DNA of 64,000 nucleotides from assembly GCA_037178625.1 (NCBI GenBank), contig CM074146.1, positions 248,001 to 312,000 on the forward strand, read 5' to 3'. Below the pieces are notes generated by a model, which worked only from the letters and a program-made list of their open reading frames with translations, was not told where the DNA came from and searched no databases. Made by a program: the position numbers and the translations under genes. Source of the stretch: Skeletonema tropicum (Eukaryota; Bacillariophyta; Thalassiosirophyceae; Thalassiosirales; Thalassiosiraceae). Positions 42,677-53,616 of the stretch are shown piece by piece. Numbering within the stretch: the stretch's first letter is position 1; every line of letters starts with the position of its first letter.

Positions 42677-44949
42677 ATGAGTGGCATTCAATTCAACAAT
42701 AGCAGTCATTCCGCTCTACGTAAAGCGATCGCTCACTTCGTAAAAGATGATAGTCTTCTCGGTAAATATTGTAGTTATGAGCAATTGCATGTACCAATAA
42801 GCACAATCATGTGCCACTGGAGAGGTAAAAAGTGAAGCTAATCAGATGGGGAGGAATTGATAAAGATGGAAATCGTGTCATCAAACAATTGTGTCTTGAC
42901 ATGGATTTGAGCGGGCACACTGCCCAGAGTGCCGCTGAAGCTATCAATCAACAAAGACAACTTCGAAGCGACCATTACGAGCTTGATGACTGCAATTGAA
43001 GAAGGCGACGAGGAAACGCTGCAAGAAGCCATGAGCGCACATTACATAAATGTGACGGACCCAGTCTTCTCTAGATGGACGTCAGGTGAGAGATGTATGC
43101 TCTATTTCCTTTCTCGTGATCTCTCTCTCTCTCACACACACACACTTCAATTTGTGCATCTATATTTAGTTATGAAAACGCTTAAGGTCTTTGTCAAAAA
43201 TTGGACGTCAATATACTTCCTTGCCGTGACAGTTAAACAAAGTACACTCAAACAAAAGAGCTCACTTCTCGCATCGTACGCAGAATCTCTTCTTGGGCAT
43301 ATGAATACCAGGCCATCACAGGATGGATACGACATTCTCCTGGATGGAGACAACACCGAGCAAAATGGCATTCCTCCGACCCTCTATGCCCAAGGTCTCT
43401 GGATTCTGGCATTTGGCAAGTCATTCTTTGAAAGACATTTTGCTTTCATGATGCACCATGATTTAAAGTTTGGCAAGGATAGCTTCGGCCACGTGGCTCG
43501 TCTGTATCCGGAGAGAGTATATGCTATGCACAGGGATCTCAAGCAGTTGGAGGAGGAAGGCGGTTGGAAAAACGATCCAGCATTTGCAGAGTACCAGGAG
43601 GTAGTCAATAAGTTTCCAGATGCGTGTGACGGCTTCAGAGACGAAATCAAAGATGGCGGAAAAGCGTTCTTTCGTAGAGCCGAAGAAGTCTTCTTTGAGA
43701 ACTACCGCTCCCAATTCAACAAGCATATTGCAAGCTGTGTGAGAAAATCAGATACAGCAGCAACAAATAAAGGTGCACCAAATACTGCTCGTTTGCTCCC
43801 TTGTATGATGGGTGGACACATTTCGAACTCGCCCGTGAGTACTCAGCGTGGCTTTTAGCCGCAGAAGATCGTGGGGAAGTAGATGTTGGAGATGATGATG
43901 AATGGTTCCGTCATCATTTTAGTACGAAGGAAATAGTACTTGACCACAATGAAGGAGACTTGCCACCAATCAAGATCAAGATTGATGATTGTATGGAATA
44001 TCTCACAGGAGAGGTCAATCCATTCGAAATGTTGAAGATCCCGTTGGTTCAAGACAACATGGAATTCTTGCGGAGGATGGCAGCAATACCGCGCGATCTA
44101 GCAGCAGTCGATATATTTGACGATCAGACATGGCCTGTCGGACAGGACGGTTCTAAGCATGATTTCAATCCTCTTCTTGATTATGTCCACAAAAGGATTG
44201 CTCCACATTGTTGTCACGGACAAGGGGTGGAGAATCATGTTCAAAATGCTGGATTTGTCCGCAAAACAGGCGTCGGAGAAGGGAGAGGATCCGACCGTGC
44301 AACGGCACATTCTTATCTTATACGCGACCTCAATATGCAATCAAAATTAGAGTTTCGTGCGACGAAAAAGACAAAGGTGGAGAAGGATAAAATCCAGAGA
44401 GTTTGGGGCAGTAGAAGAATCAATACGTATCCCCCTTACACGAACTCATTTATAAAGACTCTCGAGAAGGCTTTTGTGGAACTCGGTAGGGAACAGAGAA
44501 ACGAGCTCTACACATTCCTTCAAAGTGATGAGTCTAGGCAAAGCACCAAAGACAAGAAAAAGTTAGTCAATAATGTCAAAGATGCAACGAAAAAGAAGAG
44601 GAGTATTACCAAGTCGGAAGCACCCAGCAGTGTACAACTTACTCCAGACATGGATGGTGGCATTCTATTTTCGATTTTGTCAAAAAAAGCCGGACACGAG
44701 CCACATGTCAACGCATAGATTGTTGAACGTAAGATCGAATACAAATTGAGTCTACCAGTGACTGAAGCAAAGATAGGAGAGAAAACCAAATTGCTCAGGA
44801 ATGAAGCATTTCTGGACATGGTCGAAGCTGGAGAAGCTGCTGCAGGAGACAAGCCTCCGAATTACATCAAACCAAAATCTGAAATGATGAAGCAACTCTA
44901 CGTGAAGCAGCGAGAGATTCGAGCTGACAAAAGAGCCAATAAGTCATAG
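42677..44949 (+). pseudogene. Unassigned transposase-like gene of the long-TIR element
   Basis: Coding-quality segments run in order. An ATG at 42677 opens MSGIQFNNSSHSALRKAIAH; a second frame has WGGIDKDGNRVIKQLCLDMD (42842 on); a third (42955-43800) is split by a likely 84-nt GT-AG intron (43086-43169). The frame then changes near 43795 (YDGWTHFELAREYSAWLLAA) and continues through an in-frame TAG at 44716-44718 to a Lys-rich end at 44949. A conserved-looking motif HCCHGQGVENHVQNAG lies near 44210-44255; its H/C cluster and Glu could be part of a DDE site. At least two frameshifts and one stop show this copy is inactive. I do not recognise the superfamily. Confidence 0.6.
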
Positions 44950-45000
44950 TTAATAACACTAATGCATTACTACTCATATTTTGGCTTCGTAGGCCACACA

Positions 45001-45311
45001 AAGGACACCTACGAACACAATACACAAGAGATGCCCAGCCGACACGAAATGGGGGAAATTCATAAATTCAAATGACGATATCTCGGTGACCAAGGTCGCA
45101 CAGCCCGGTCCTGAAGGGTCTCCCAACCTCGCATGGCATAGCGGCATCGAGTTGCGGCGTCAGATCCGACCCTTCTCCAACTCGGCCTTGATGGCAGAGG
45201 GGTCCCATTTAGTATGGGGGCTACCGTAATAAACTTTACAAGAAACGAACATTTTTAAAAATCGAAAAAAATGGAGACTCGAGGTAAAAAGCATGCAAGT
45301 GCGCAAGGGTA
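45001..45311 (-). repeat. Right long terminal inverted repeat
   Basis: Reverse complement of 42215-42524 with few mismatches and an end at GGGTA. Confidence 0.9.
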
Positions 45312-46180
45312 AATTTTATTAGGCGAAGTCATTGTTACATTTTGTTACCCGAGAAGTTCGATCGTTACGACTGTTACAGTGACTCGTTTCACTTTCACAC
45401 GCTATCGAAAGCATAAGCCCCGTCAGACCAATCCCCGCGTCAAGCAAAAAAATTCTACGTACGTAGGACGATTCCTACAGTAGCTACTCCTACCCAATTC
45501 GGGCGGGAACATGCTTTTATCCATGTCGCAACAGACAATGCTCACAAAATACTAACTGTACGCTGGCTATTTTGGCAGCGCTGATAGAGAGAGCATCATC
45601 GACAGCAATAAGTAAACCAAGACTCTTTCTGACCCAAAATTTCATGTAGAATTCGGTTATCCCCTTGGCAGAGGTCATAATTCAACGTGGGAGTCAGTAT
45701 TTGACCCCACATTTCACACTAACAAATTAACTAGGGCCACATTTGAGGTACCTTTTCCTGGCCGAATTTTCGACCACCCAGTTCAACATAGGATCTTCAT
45801 ATGCATAGATGCAACTAGGCTTCATCAAACTGCCTCCTCCACCTCAACATAGCCGAGCTAGGAAGAATATCACTTTCAGTAATTATTTTGATCATTTTGT
45901 TAGTAGTTCGCTAATTTAGACGGATTTTTTTGTTAGCGCGCAAAGCACGCAAAAATCGTTTTGCTTGACACGGGGCCGATCGGACGGGGCTTGTGCACTT
46001 ATTCGTACAACATCGTAGAATACAATCAATTCGATTGATCGAATAAAGCAATGTTGCCTGCTTGAGCAATGACATGGCTAGCAATGCGAAAGAAAAGGAA
46101 AGGGATTTTAAAGCTTTTGAAAGCAAAATAGCCCAATCATGCCTGCGACTGCTTTCTCCTCCTATCTCCTCTCTTTTCGT
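45312..46180. other. Intergenic, no gene seen
   Basis: AT-rich with short frames only. Confidence 0.5.
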
Positions 46181-46687
46181 TTTCCCCTTTTCTGCTACTG
46201 CGGATCGATTTTTTCACAATTTTGTGTGAGATTTTAGTTAGAGAGCCGCTCTAATGCCGAAAAATTAAGTTTCAGTGAAGTGGTTTACATGCTAGTCCCA
46301 GATACTATCCTTTAGGTGACTATTATGTGAGTATATACTGTGCTGGGTAAGTGGTGAATGGGTATATTTTCGTCGAGATATGCACTCGAAGGTTGCTCTG
46401 TAGCTTATGCTAGCTATGATGGCTGATGGCCAAAGTTTTTTACGTGGCAAAAAGCCAGTTTAACCCAGTGTACTCTCACATGCATTTCTCAGCGGGGAAT
46501 TGGAATTTTCGGCCAACCAACATACGTATAGAGTCGACAATATAGTCGACGAAAGGTTGGTAGTACTGGAAATGCATACTAAACATCTTCCTGAAACTTA
46601 TTTTTGGCCATGAGAGCTGCTCTCTAACTGAAAGCTCTAACAAAATAATTGTGAAAAAATCGATCCGCAGTAGCAGAATAGGGGAAA
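46181..46687. mobile_element. Foldback element, family core 1
   Basis: TTTCCCC..TTCTGCTACTGCGGATCG (46181 on) is inverted at the right end (46687 back), with arms of about 95 bp reaching AAGTTTCAG. The core (TTTACATGCTAGTCCCAGATA..., GTGAGTATATACTGTGCTGG, ATGGCTGATGGCC, ACTCTCACATGCATTTCTCAGC) is the same as that of the 56640-57123 element in reverse, but the outer arms differ. No coding. Confidence 0.75.
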
Positions 46688-47473
46688 CCGCAAAGAGACG
46701 CTTAGCCCACTGGGCGTGCCCGCGGTAATAAGGTCATTAACCAGAAGATGCCCAGGGGATAATGAAAAAAATCACCAGCGATCACCATGGCGCACCTCGA
46801 CCCTGTACGTGCCGACATCAACAACACTAGCTACACATAAAATTAGACAGCCCAACTGCAGCAACTCCCTCTCCAATAGCCTTTCTATGAAGTGGTGTCC
46901 TCAGATGGACATCAATCCACGCCATCGCTACTTATTATGACACCAAAGTAGAGGTGCCGGAAAATTGCGCTTTGACATCGGTGTGATGATGCACTTCCAA
47001 TATGGTCTTCAGATGAATAGTTGAAGCTGCTCTGCCACTGAACTGGTTTGCAGACGCCATCTATATACTATTAAGCGGCGATCAGTCCCCTCTAGAGTGT
47101 GTCGGGGCGTTCTATGGCGCATGTAGTGGCATGGTGAATACAGTAGTTGAAAATTGATAATTTCCACAAAATACATCAAAAAGGAGAATGCATATATCTG
47201 ACAGGAAATGAAATGAGAGGGTGCCAAAAGTCTGTGAGGTGATGACTATAATATAACAATCAACGTGGTTGGTGTAGATATCTCTATTTCATTGCGGCTG
47301 CGACATTATTGGACTGGTTGAAATGTAGCATATTTTGGTGGAAAATGAAGAGCCGAATGCAATCACATACACGAGTATTTGAAGTGATATTAAGTGTATT
47401 CATCCTGCAAGTTGGGGGCCTTTTCACCACACAACACCAATAGCCATCTGTTGCGAGCATTATACAGTGGTTT
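46688..47473. other. Intergenic, no gene seen
   Basis: Short frames only. Confidence 0.5.
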
Positions 47474-48060
47474 CAGGGTATCATATGACTCCTAACAGCA
47501 CCATTCCTACCCGATGGGATCAAAGCAACAGCGGATGATTTGACCTACTACTCAATTATTACGTCTAATTTGTATGTAATCAATAAAACTGATAATAATA
47601 ATCAATCATCATAGTATTCAGAAGGTGTCTGCAATGCACCATGGCTATTAAATAACCGAAATCTATTAAATATGAGTATGTCATGATGTTGCCCAGCATG
47701 TGCAGATTTTGTGTCTCTGGCGGTTAGAGCCGTATACCATCACAACGACGCCGATTCGGCCGCCACCGCTTACAGAATCGGAATCTACATAAAAAATGGG
47801 GTCAGGCACGATGTTGTTTATGTTGATTTTGGGAATGTTGGCCCAATAGTAGCATGGTTTGCCGTCGGATTCGTCATGGAGGAGATGTTTTTTGTTAGTG
47901 TGTGATGCGTGATGGCCGAGCACCCCGGGCCGACGATGCCAGTGCTACTGAATTAGTACCCCCAATATCTTGGAGAATGGTCGGAATACCACCATGTCAC
48001 GTTGCAGAGGCGTTCTAAACTAACTAAATGGAAGGTTGTTGGTCTTTGAACCAAAAGAAT
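47474..48060 (+). repeat. Dispersed degenerate repeat, copy 2
   Basis: The first 400 bp match 28720-29150. The last part (GTTGCAG...TCTAAACTAACTAAATGGAA...TTGGTCTTTGAAC) matches 27851-27900 inside the 26504-28040 element. This copy is therefore the longest and links the two left-hand fragments to one family. Confidence 0.7.
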
Positions 48061-49276
48061 CGACCTATTATTGACATAGTTACGTGGTAAAGACGCCACC
48101 CGGGGTGGATCCGGGGTGTGGGCATCTTCTGGTTATACAATACCGAGCTTCGCTCTCTCGCTCTTTCGACCTCCATCCTACAAATTCCCATGTAGATGAA
48201 GGCACTTTTACGGTAGCCTTTCTTCTCTACCATCGCCAACTCGTTCTTGCATGCATTTTTTCTTTTTTTCATTGGATCTTATCTTTCAATCGTTCTCCAT
48301 CCGTTCAATGAAGATAAAAGTAGTAGTAGAGCACCACCACTACCAACAATAACAGTGTCGGTCGGTGCAATAAGTACAGTAAGCAGTCTACTAATATTAG
48401 CATAAGGTGAGTCCTCTATAAATCTGTGCTCTCCATCATCAAAATGACACACGGGGTCGTCGAAACAACTGAACAACCAACATCCAAGAAAAGAAAAAAA
48501 TGACAAGATATCTCTAGAATTCGCATCACTGAGATCTTTGGGGCAATGCTGATAAATAGAAGAGCCACTATATAAAATGGATCAATTTTTTTGTCGACTA
48601 ATGGTGGATCATCAATTGGTTAGTAACGTGGCGGCGGTGGAGTCATTACAGAATGTGTGTTCCAAATCTAAGAGGCCTGTACACATTTTTTTGGATGAGC
48701 GCCCGTTCGTTCTTCGAATGTATAAGTATAATAGAATTGCAGTCGAGCACAACATCTGGAGTGTAGACTCTTTCGTCGCATGTATAATATAAAATGTGGT
48801 GGTGACGTGTGCAGTAGAGAGAGAGAGGGAGTCTGATCTCACGTGGATTGCAACGAGCTATCCATACATATAATTTTCAAGAGAGATTTCCATCTGATAT
48901 TTGAGAAATATGAGAATTGGCGTGCCAATTGACGCACATGCAGGTATTAGGATCGATCAAGTGAGCAGTGATTGATGCATTTTTTATTCGAGGAGATGAT
49001 ATCATCACTTATTCTTTGCAGAGAAATGATGGGAATAAATGCATCTAAATTGAGCGGGGACGGGGGGTGGAGAGAAAGAATGAATGATACTCTTTAGAGA
49101 GAGAGAGAGTGCTCGCCAAACAAATGTAGAATTGGATGGATGTTTTGGATATTATGACACTTGACATTGATATTCTAACTGTTTCTTTTTGCCTTGTTTG
49201 CATCCTCCTACACACAATATATATTATATAATATATTGTACAGGATAGAGATATTCCACCAAAACAGCAGGTCATC
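48061..49276. other. Intergenic, upstream of the polyamine-type fusion gene
   Basis: No convincing gene. Contains AG-run and ATAT-rich stretches close to the 49277 start. Confidence 0.5.
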
Positions 49277-52276
49277 ATGAGGTTCCCCATAGCAGCCTCA
49301 TCTCTACTCTCTTCCACAGTGGGTCTATTCCTACTCAGCACCACTGCATTACTCAACAACAACTACAATAATAATGGATCATTATTGTTTGCAAACGCAG
49401 CACAAATCTGTCCAGGAGGAGCTCGTCCCAATCGTGATGGGACTTGTGCCAATCCTGACATGATGGATGATAGCTCTGATGATGATTCATCCGATGATGA
49501 AGAGTCATCATCATCGGATGATGATGGAGAAGGAGGAGGACGAGGTCATCGTGGTAATCCCAATGCACACAGTGATGAATATGTCGAATCCAAAATTACC
49601 ACCTGCGGATCCTACATTGACCTCACCGGATACACCGACGCTGTCTTTGAAAGTAAATCCTTCTTCCAGGCGGTAGCATGGACCGAACACCCGAACAAAC
49701 CCGACACTTGTCTAAGTTTAGATGACGTACTACAAATTTGTCATTCGTATCGTCCTCATTATCATGAACCGTACATTCATTTTCCCGCAGCGTATTTGCA
49801 AGAAATGAAACGGATTGTGTTTATTGGTGGGGGGGATTCCATGTTGTTGCATGAATCGTTGAAATATCCGAATGTGGAATTGGTGTTGGGGTTGGAGTTG
49901 GATCAAAAGGTTGTTAGGGAGAGTTTACGCTATTTGCACACCCAGCCTCATTTTGATGATCCAAGGGTTCAGTGGTGGTTTGGCGATGCGTCCAAGTCAT
50001 TGGCGTTGCTCCCACGGGAGTGGTTTGGCACGTTTGATTTGGTCATGGTGGATTTGAGTGAGACCGCCATGTCACTTAGTGTCAATGATGATCTGGATAT
50101 CTTTGGTGCGTTAGCATTGCTCATGAAGCCTGAAGGTGTGTTTGTCAAGAATGAGCTGTACTTCAGTCAAATGTCCAATTTGTTCGATCATAGCGCGTAT
50201 GTGTACATGAGGAATTATCCAATGCTTTGTGATCAAGATTGGGCGATTGGATCGAATCGTGTTGATTTCTTACATCCAAAGATTAGTGGTGGATTGGTGG
50301 ATACGCAAGAAATTGAAACTTTGGTGTACCACCCTCTTGAGGATGAAGATGAACATTACAAATTGATCAAGGACTACTCTTACAATGATGCTCGGGAGCA
50401 AGGGAAGTGTGATCTCTATGATAAGGAAGTGGCAGAGGCAAAGGAGGGTGGACCGACCAAGAAGGAGGATCCTGTCAAGCCTGATCGTTCCACCGGTGTT
50501 CTTCTTGTTGTCGAAGCTGAAGGTGTGACCGACTTTTCTCCTTTGGAACAAAAGATCAAGGATATTCTTGTTTCGGAAGGGTTGACGCCCCTTGCTTCTC
50601 CCGCAATCAATAACGCGAGTGGAAGCGAAGCATCGTCTGCAATCTTCATTGCATTGGAAGAGGGATATGTGACTGCTCATTACTACCCCGATCATTTGTA
50701 CGTGGGCCTCGAAGTTGTTCTTTGGTCCAAGATCGCCATGCACGATGACGTCCGCACGGCGCTCCTTACTGCACTTGATGTGGACGATAACTATTCATCC
50801 TACCGCGTTATTCACGGAGGTATGCTTGGTGCTAAGAATTGGAAGGAAGATATTAATGAGATGGGTCCGGTGAATAAGAACTTACGAAACTGTGATCCTG
50901 AGAAGAAGGCGGCAGAACCTCAAATTGGAGAGGGACCGATTCCTTCGGACACTTTTGATGTCGCAGTGGCTGCTAGTTTGTCAATGTTACCGAAGAAATT
51001 TGATAAGGTCATGGCCGTGTTGTGCGGGAAGAAGGGTAAAGATCCTTGCAAGACTGCGGAATCTCTAAGTAAGGATCTCAAAATTGAAAAGGTAGTTGCC
51101 ATCTGGAGTTGTGAGGATGACGAAGATGAGATTGAGGAAGATGGTGAAGGAACCATCAGCCATGTGTACTCATGTCAGCCCAAAGATGTTAAACGTGTTG
51201 CAAACAAGTTGGAAGGTTTCAGTGCAGTTGTTGTCGACCCCGAAGCCTCTCCTGAATTCGTGCGGTCGCAAATTTCTGAGTACTGTGTTCCACAACGACA
51301 CCCTGCCCTCCGTGACGGAGTCACTTTCATGACTTCACTGAACACTGTCGAAGAAGAGAAGTTTTTTGATGTATGCAGAAAGCGGCTCTCCCTTAAACAT
51401 GTTCGTAGCAGTCGTATCACAATCGACAAGACATCTCAATATGGACTGATCGGAACCAACAACAAAGGCTTTGTTCGAAAGCTCGTAGATATTCAGGAAG
51501 CGATTGAGAAGAAGACCGGTGTACGCACCGTTGTTGATAAGATTCGAGGCGGACCTGTGCAATGGCAGAAGGGTTATGATCCTGAACATTTTGATCATAC
51601 CTCTTATGACGAACGTGCTGCCTTGAGGCAGTACACCAATCAAATTCCATTGGCATCGCAAAGTCTCTATCACTTTGAAGTTGGAGAGGTGGAGGACGTT
51701 AAGACCATGACTGCCACCCTTGTCAAGAACACCCTCGAGTTTGTTCTCGCTAATAACGCCAAGTTTGGTGGGGGCAAGTTTGCTGGTGCCAAACACATTG
51801 ATTTTAGTGATGAAATCGGGGATGGATGTGTCATTGCTGCTATTGTGCCAGACGGTCATCTTATTGTAACGTGGGATGGTGCTAGTCGAATTACTCTCAA
51901 CATTTTGACTCACGGCGAGCAATATGAAGTCTTGCCTGCTGAAGCCATGGATATATTCCCTAATGCATTGCCTGAAGAGGTTGAAGTTCCTACCAGCATT
52001 CTTACTGAACATAAAAATGACTTTGTCGACGCATTCGTGAGTAAAATGCCAGCCTCATTAGTAGTAGCGGGTCGTGAGCAAATGCCCAGAGGAGCAAACC
52101 GCGTGGTCAACTTCAAGAGAGATATCAGTGCGATTCCGGGCTGCACAGACCAGCTGGATCTTTGCATGAACTTTGTCAAGGATGGCGACTGCGACGATAC
52201 CGTGAAAGGTGACTGGATGAAGGAGAATTGCTCACTTTCTTGCGGAACTTGCGAGAAGTTTATGTCACTTGATTAG
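49277..52276 (+). CDS. Secreted aminopropyltransferase / AdoMet-decarboxylase-like fusion with C-terminal ShKT domain
   Basis: A 999-residue single-exon protein. Residues 1-42 are a signal peptide. Residues 60-95 are an acidic Ser/Asp run. Residues about 105-340 form an aminopropyltransferase (spermidine-synthase-like) domain: YHEPYIHFPA, the nucleotide loop IGGGDSMLLHESLKYP (near 183), GLELDQKVV, and VMVDLSETAM at the catalytic-Asp region. Residues about 405-530 and 810-900 each resemble bacterial SpeD AdoMet decarboxylase. The first has EEGYVTAHYYPDHLYVGLEV (near 460), the second PDGHLIVTWDGASRITLNIL (near 857). In both, the Glu-Ser self-cleavage pair is replaced (EG and DG). Residues about 951-990 are a six-Cys ShKT domain. 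Diatom decarboxylase/aminopropyltransferase fusions have been proposed to make long-chain polyamines for silica; secretory targeting fits. Catalysis is uncertain. Confidence 0.8.
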   Translation: MRFPIAASSLLSSTVGLFLLSTTALLNNNYNNNGSLLFANAAQICPGGARPNRDGTCANPDMMDDSSDDDSSDDEESSSSDDDGEGGGRGHRGNPNAHSDEYVESKITTCGSYIDLTGYTDAVFESKSFFQAVAWTEHPNKPDTCLSLDDVLQICHSYRPHYHEPYIHFPAAYLQEMKRIVFIGGGDSMLLHESLKYPNVELVLGLELDQKVVRESLRYLHTQPHFDDPRVQWWFGDASKSLALLPREWFGTFDLVMVDLSETAMSLSVNDDLDIFGALALLMKPEGVFVKNELYFSQMSNLFDHSAYVYMRNYPMLCDQDWAIGSNRVDFLHPKISGGLVDTQEIETLVYHPLEDEDEHYKLIKDYSYNDAREQGKCDLYDKEVAEAKEGGPTKKEDPVKPDRSTGVLLVVEAEGVTDFSPLEQKIKDILVSEGLTPLASPAINNASGSEASSAIFIALEEGYVTAHYYPDHLYVGLEVVLWSKIAMHDDVRTALLTALDVDDNYSSYRVIHGGMLGAKNWKEDINEMGPVNKNLRNCDPEKKAAEPQIGEGPIPSDTFDVAVAASLSMLPKKFDKVMAVLCGKKGKDPCKTAESLSKDLKIEKVVAIWSCEDDEDEIEEDGEGTISHVYSCQPKDVKRVANKLEGFSAVVVDPEASPEFVRSQISEYCVPQRHPALRDGVTFMTSLNTVEEEKFFDVCRKRLSLKHVRSSRITIDKTSQYGLIGTNNKGFVRKLVDIQEAIEKKTGVRTVVDKIRGGPVQWQKGYDPEHFDHTSYDERAALRQYTNQIPLASQSLYHFEVGEVEDVKTMTATLVKNTLEFVLANNAKFGGGKFAGAKHIDFSDEIGDGCVIAAIVPDGHLIVTWDGASRITLNILTHGEQYEVLPAEAMDIFPNALPEEVEVPTSILTEHKNDFVDAFVSKMPASLVVAGREQMPRGANRVVNFKRDISAIPGCTDQLDLCMNFVKDGDCDDTVKGDWMKENCSLSCGTCEKFMSLD

Positions 52277-53196
52277 ATAGTTGTAGCAAGTTTGCATGCC
52301 TCTAACAAATACCTCTAACAAATTATAATGTGAATTAGTTTTCAAGCAAATGGTAGATATTGAGCATTGAGCGAATCAAGTCAGAAGATGCCATGGTACA
52401 GATTTTCAGATATCGGGGCCAACCTTCCTCTTGGATGGATTGTCCGCCGCTCGAGGTCGTGGAAGAAAATGCATGAGATGAGTTCATAAGTGGCAAGAAC
52501 GAGAACAGTAATCATAGTTTGAAGACAGGCTAAAATTAGGTAAAATGAGGTCGCGCGAGTACGAGTTAAATTGACGCACGGACAATTATTGACGACTGCC
52601 ACTTCCGCTTTGAATATGACAGTGATAGATATGATCTTCTATCTGTCTATGAATGTTAATTGCTATCGCTACCATACTTACTTCTTGCTTCTGTATTGAG
52701 ATTAGATACACAACATTGTTAGGATATATTCGAGTACCGAATAAAATGCTGCGAGTACCCCTGTACCAAAATGCCCTGAATAAAATGACCTTTCAGTACC
52801 GTTGTCCAAAACTACAATGCTCTTTGAGTATTCTTTGAGTACGCTCATCCATGTCTTGGACAATTGCATCGTACTCAACGCACGGTATCCTTTTATGTTC
52901 GAACAACCCCTTGCGGTTCTCATTCTCAGGCAGCAAAAACTGTCAGGAACTTTGCTTTGGCGAGGCCTTGAACTTGCACGCACGAGTGATCTTCACCTCT
53001 CACTCTGACGGCAGATAGAGACCATTATATTGCATTGCTTGCTTCTATCTTCCGGCGCTGCTGAGCATAATTTCACCCAGCCAACAGCAAGCATCATAAA
53101 AATCATATCTATCAACTTTACCTGATTGCTGTTATCAGTCACAGCCTACTGCTTACAAGCTCCCCGATTTTGAACCTCAAGAGATATTCTTTCACA
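52277..53196. other. Intergenic; conserved 5' flank of the four-copy family begins here
   Basis: From about 52730 onward the sequence resembles the upstream regions of the other family members (GAGTACC, TCAACGCACGG, TTCTCATTCTCAGGCAGCAAA and GAACTTGCAC words). No other gene. Confidence 0.6.
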
Positions 53197-53616
53197 ATGA
53201 ACCAGTACCAAGATTCGCCCCAAGAACAAGACTTCACAGTAGTGAATGTGTCAGTGCCAACATTTCGCAATGAGAACAGCCTCCTCCAGGCAGCTGGCAT
53301 TGATGAGAGGGAACAAGATGATAAAGTGGACGCCTTCCTTTTCTACTCCGATGATGAGGTTCGAATCAGGAGACTCAGCGGCGGCATTGTTGGAGCAGAG
53401 CAGAGGCAGAGGTCCACACCCACGCAAGTCGGAACAACACGAAAGACAAGGATCTCCTTCGAGCTGCACCCATCCATGTTTATGGAGGACTTACTTCTTT
53501 CCGATCAATCATTCAGCGACAATGAAGAAGAGACGGCGAAAGCAATGAACGAGGATCCTTATCTTTATTCAATATCCCAATTGTATGCAAACATCAGAGC
53601 TCCCAGGGCTGCCTGA
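53197..53616 (+). CDS. Short acidic protein, four-copy family member 1
   Basis: A 139-residue protein starting at the ATG in TTCACAATGAACCA, a context shared by all copies; the frame is open to an upstream TTG, which I reject. Conserved family blocks are VPTFRNEN-LLQAAGI near the N-terminus, KVDAFLFYSDDEVRIRRLSGG (about 45-65), RKTRISFELHPSMFMEDLLL (about 88-107) and LYANIRAPRAA at the end. There is no signal peptide or membrane helix and no known domain. This copy lacks the Arg-Pro repeat and has a short Thr/Gln linker. Presumed soluble; function unknown. Confidence 0.65.
   Translation: MNQYQDSPQEQDFTVVNVSVPTFRNENSLLQAAGIDEREQDDKVDAFLFYSDDEVRIRRLSGGIVGAEQRQRSTPTQVGTTRKTRISFELHPSMFMEDLLLSDQSFSDNEEETAKAMNEDPYLYSISQLYANIRAPRAA

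Larger units (their letters stand above)
42215..45311. mobile_element. 3.1 kb DNA transposon with about 311 bp TIRs and 5 bp target duplication
   Basis: 42215-42524 and 45001-45311 are inverted copies differing at only a few positions. AATTT flanks both ends (42210-42214 and 45312-45316). TIRs start TACCCTTGCGCACTTGC. The interior carries one transposase-like gene on the plus strand, now broken. TIRs this long with a single gene are unusual. Superfamily not assigned. Confidence 0.85.

Noticed and set aside
50270..52012. Minus-strand frames of 157-225 codons opposite the fusion gene
   Set aside because: Shadows of the long sense gene; no domain or start context.
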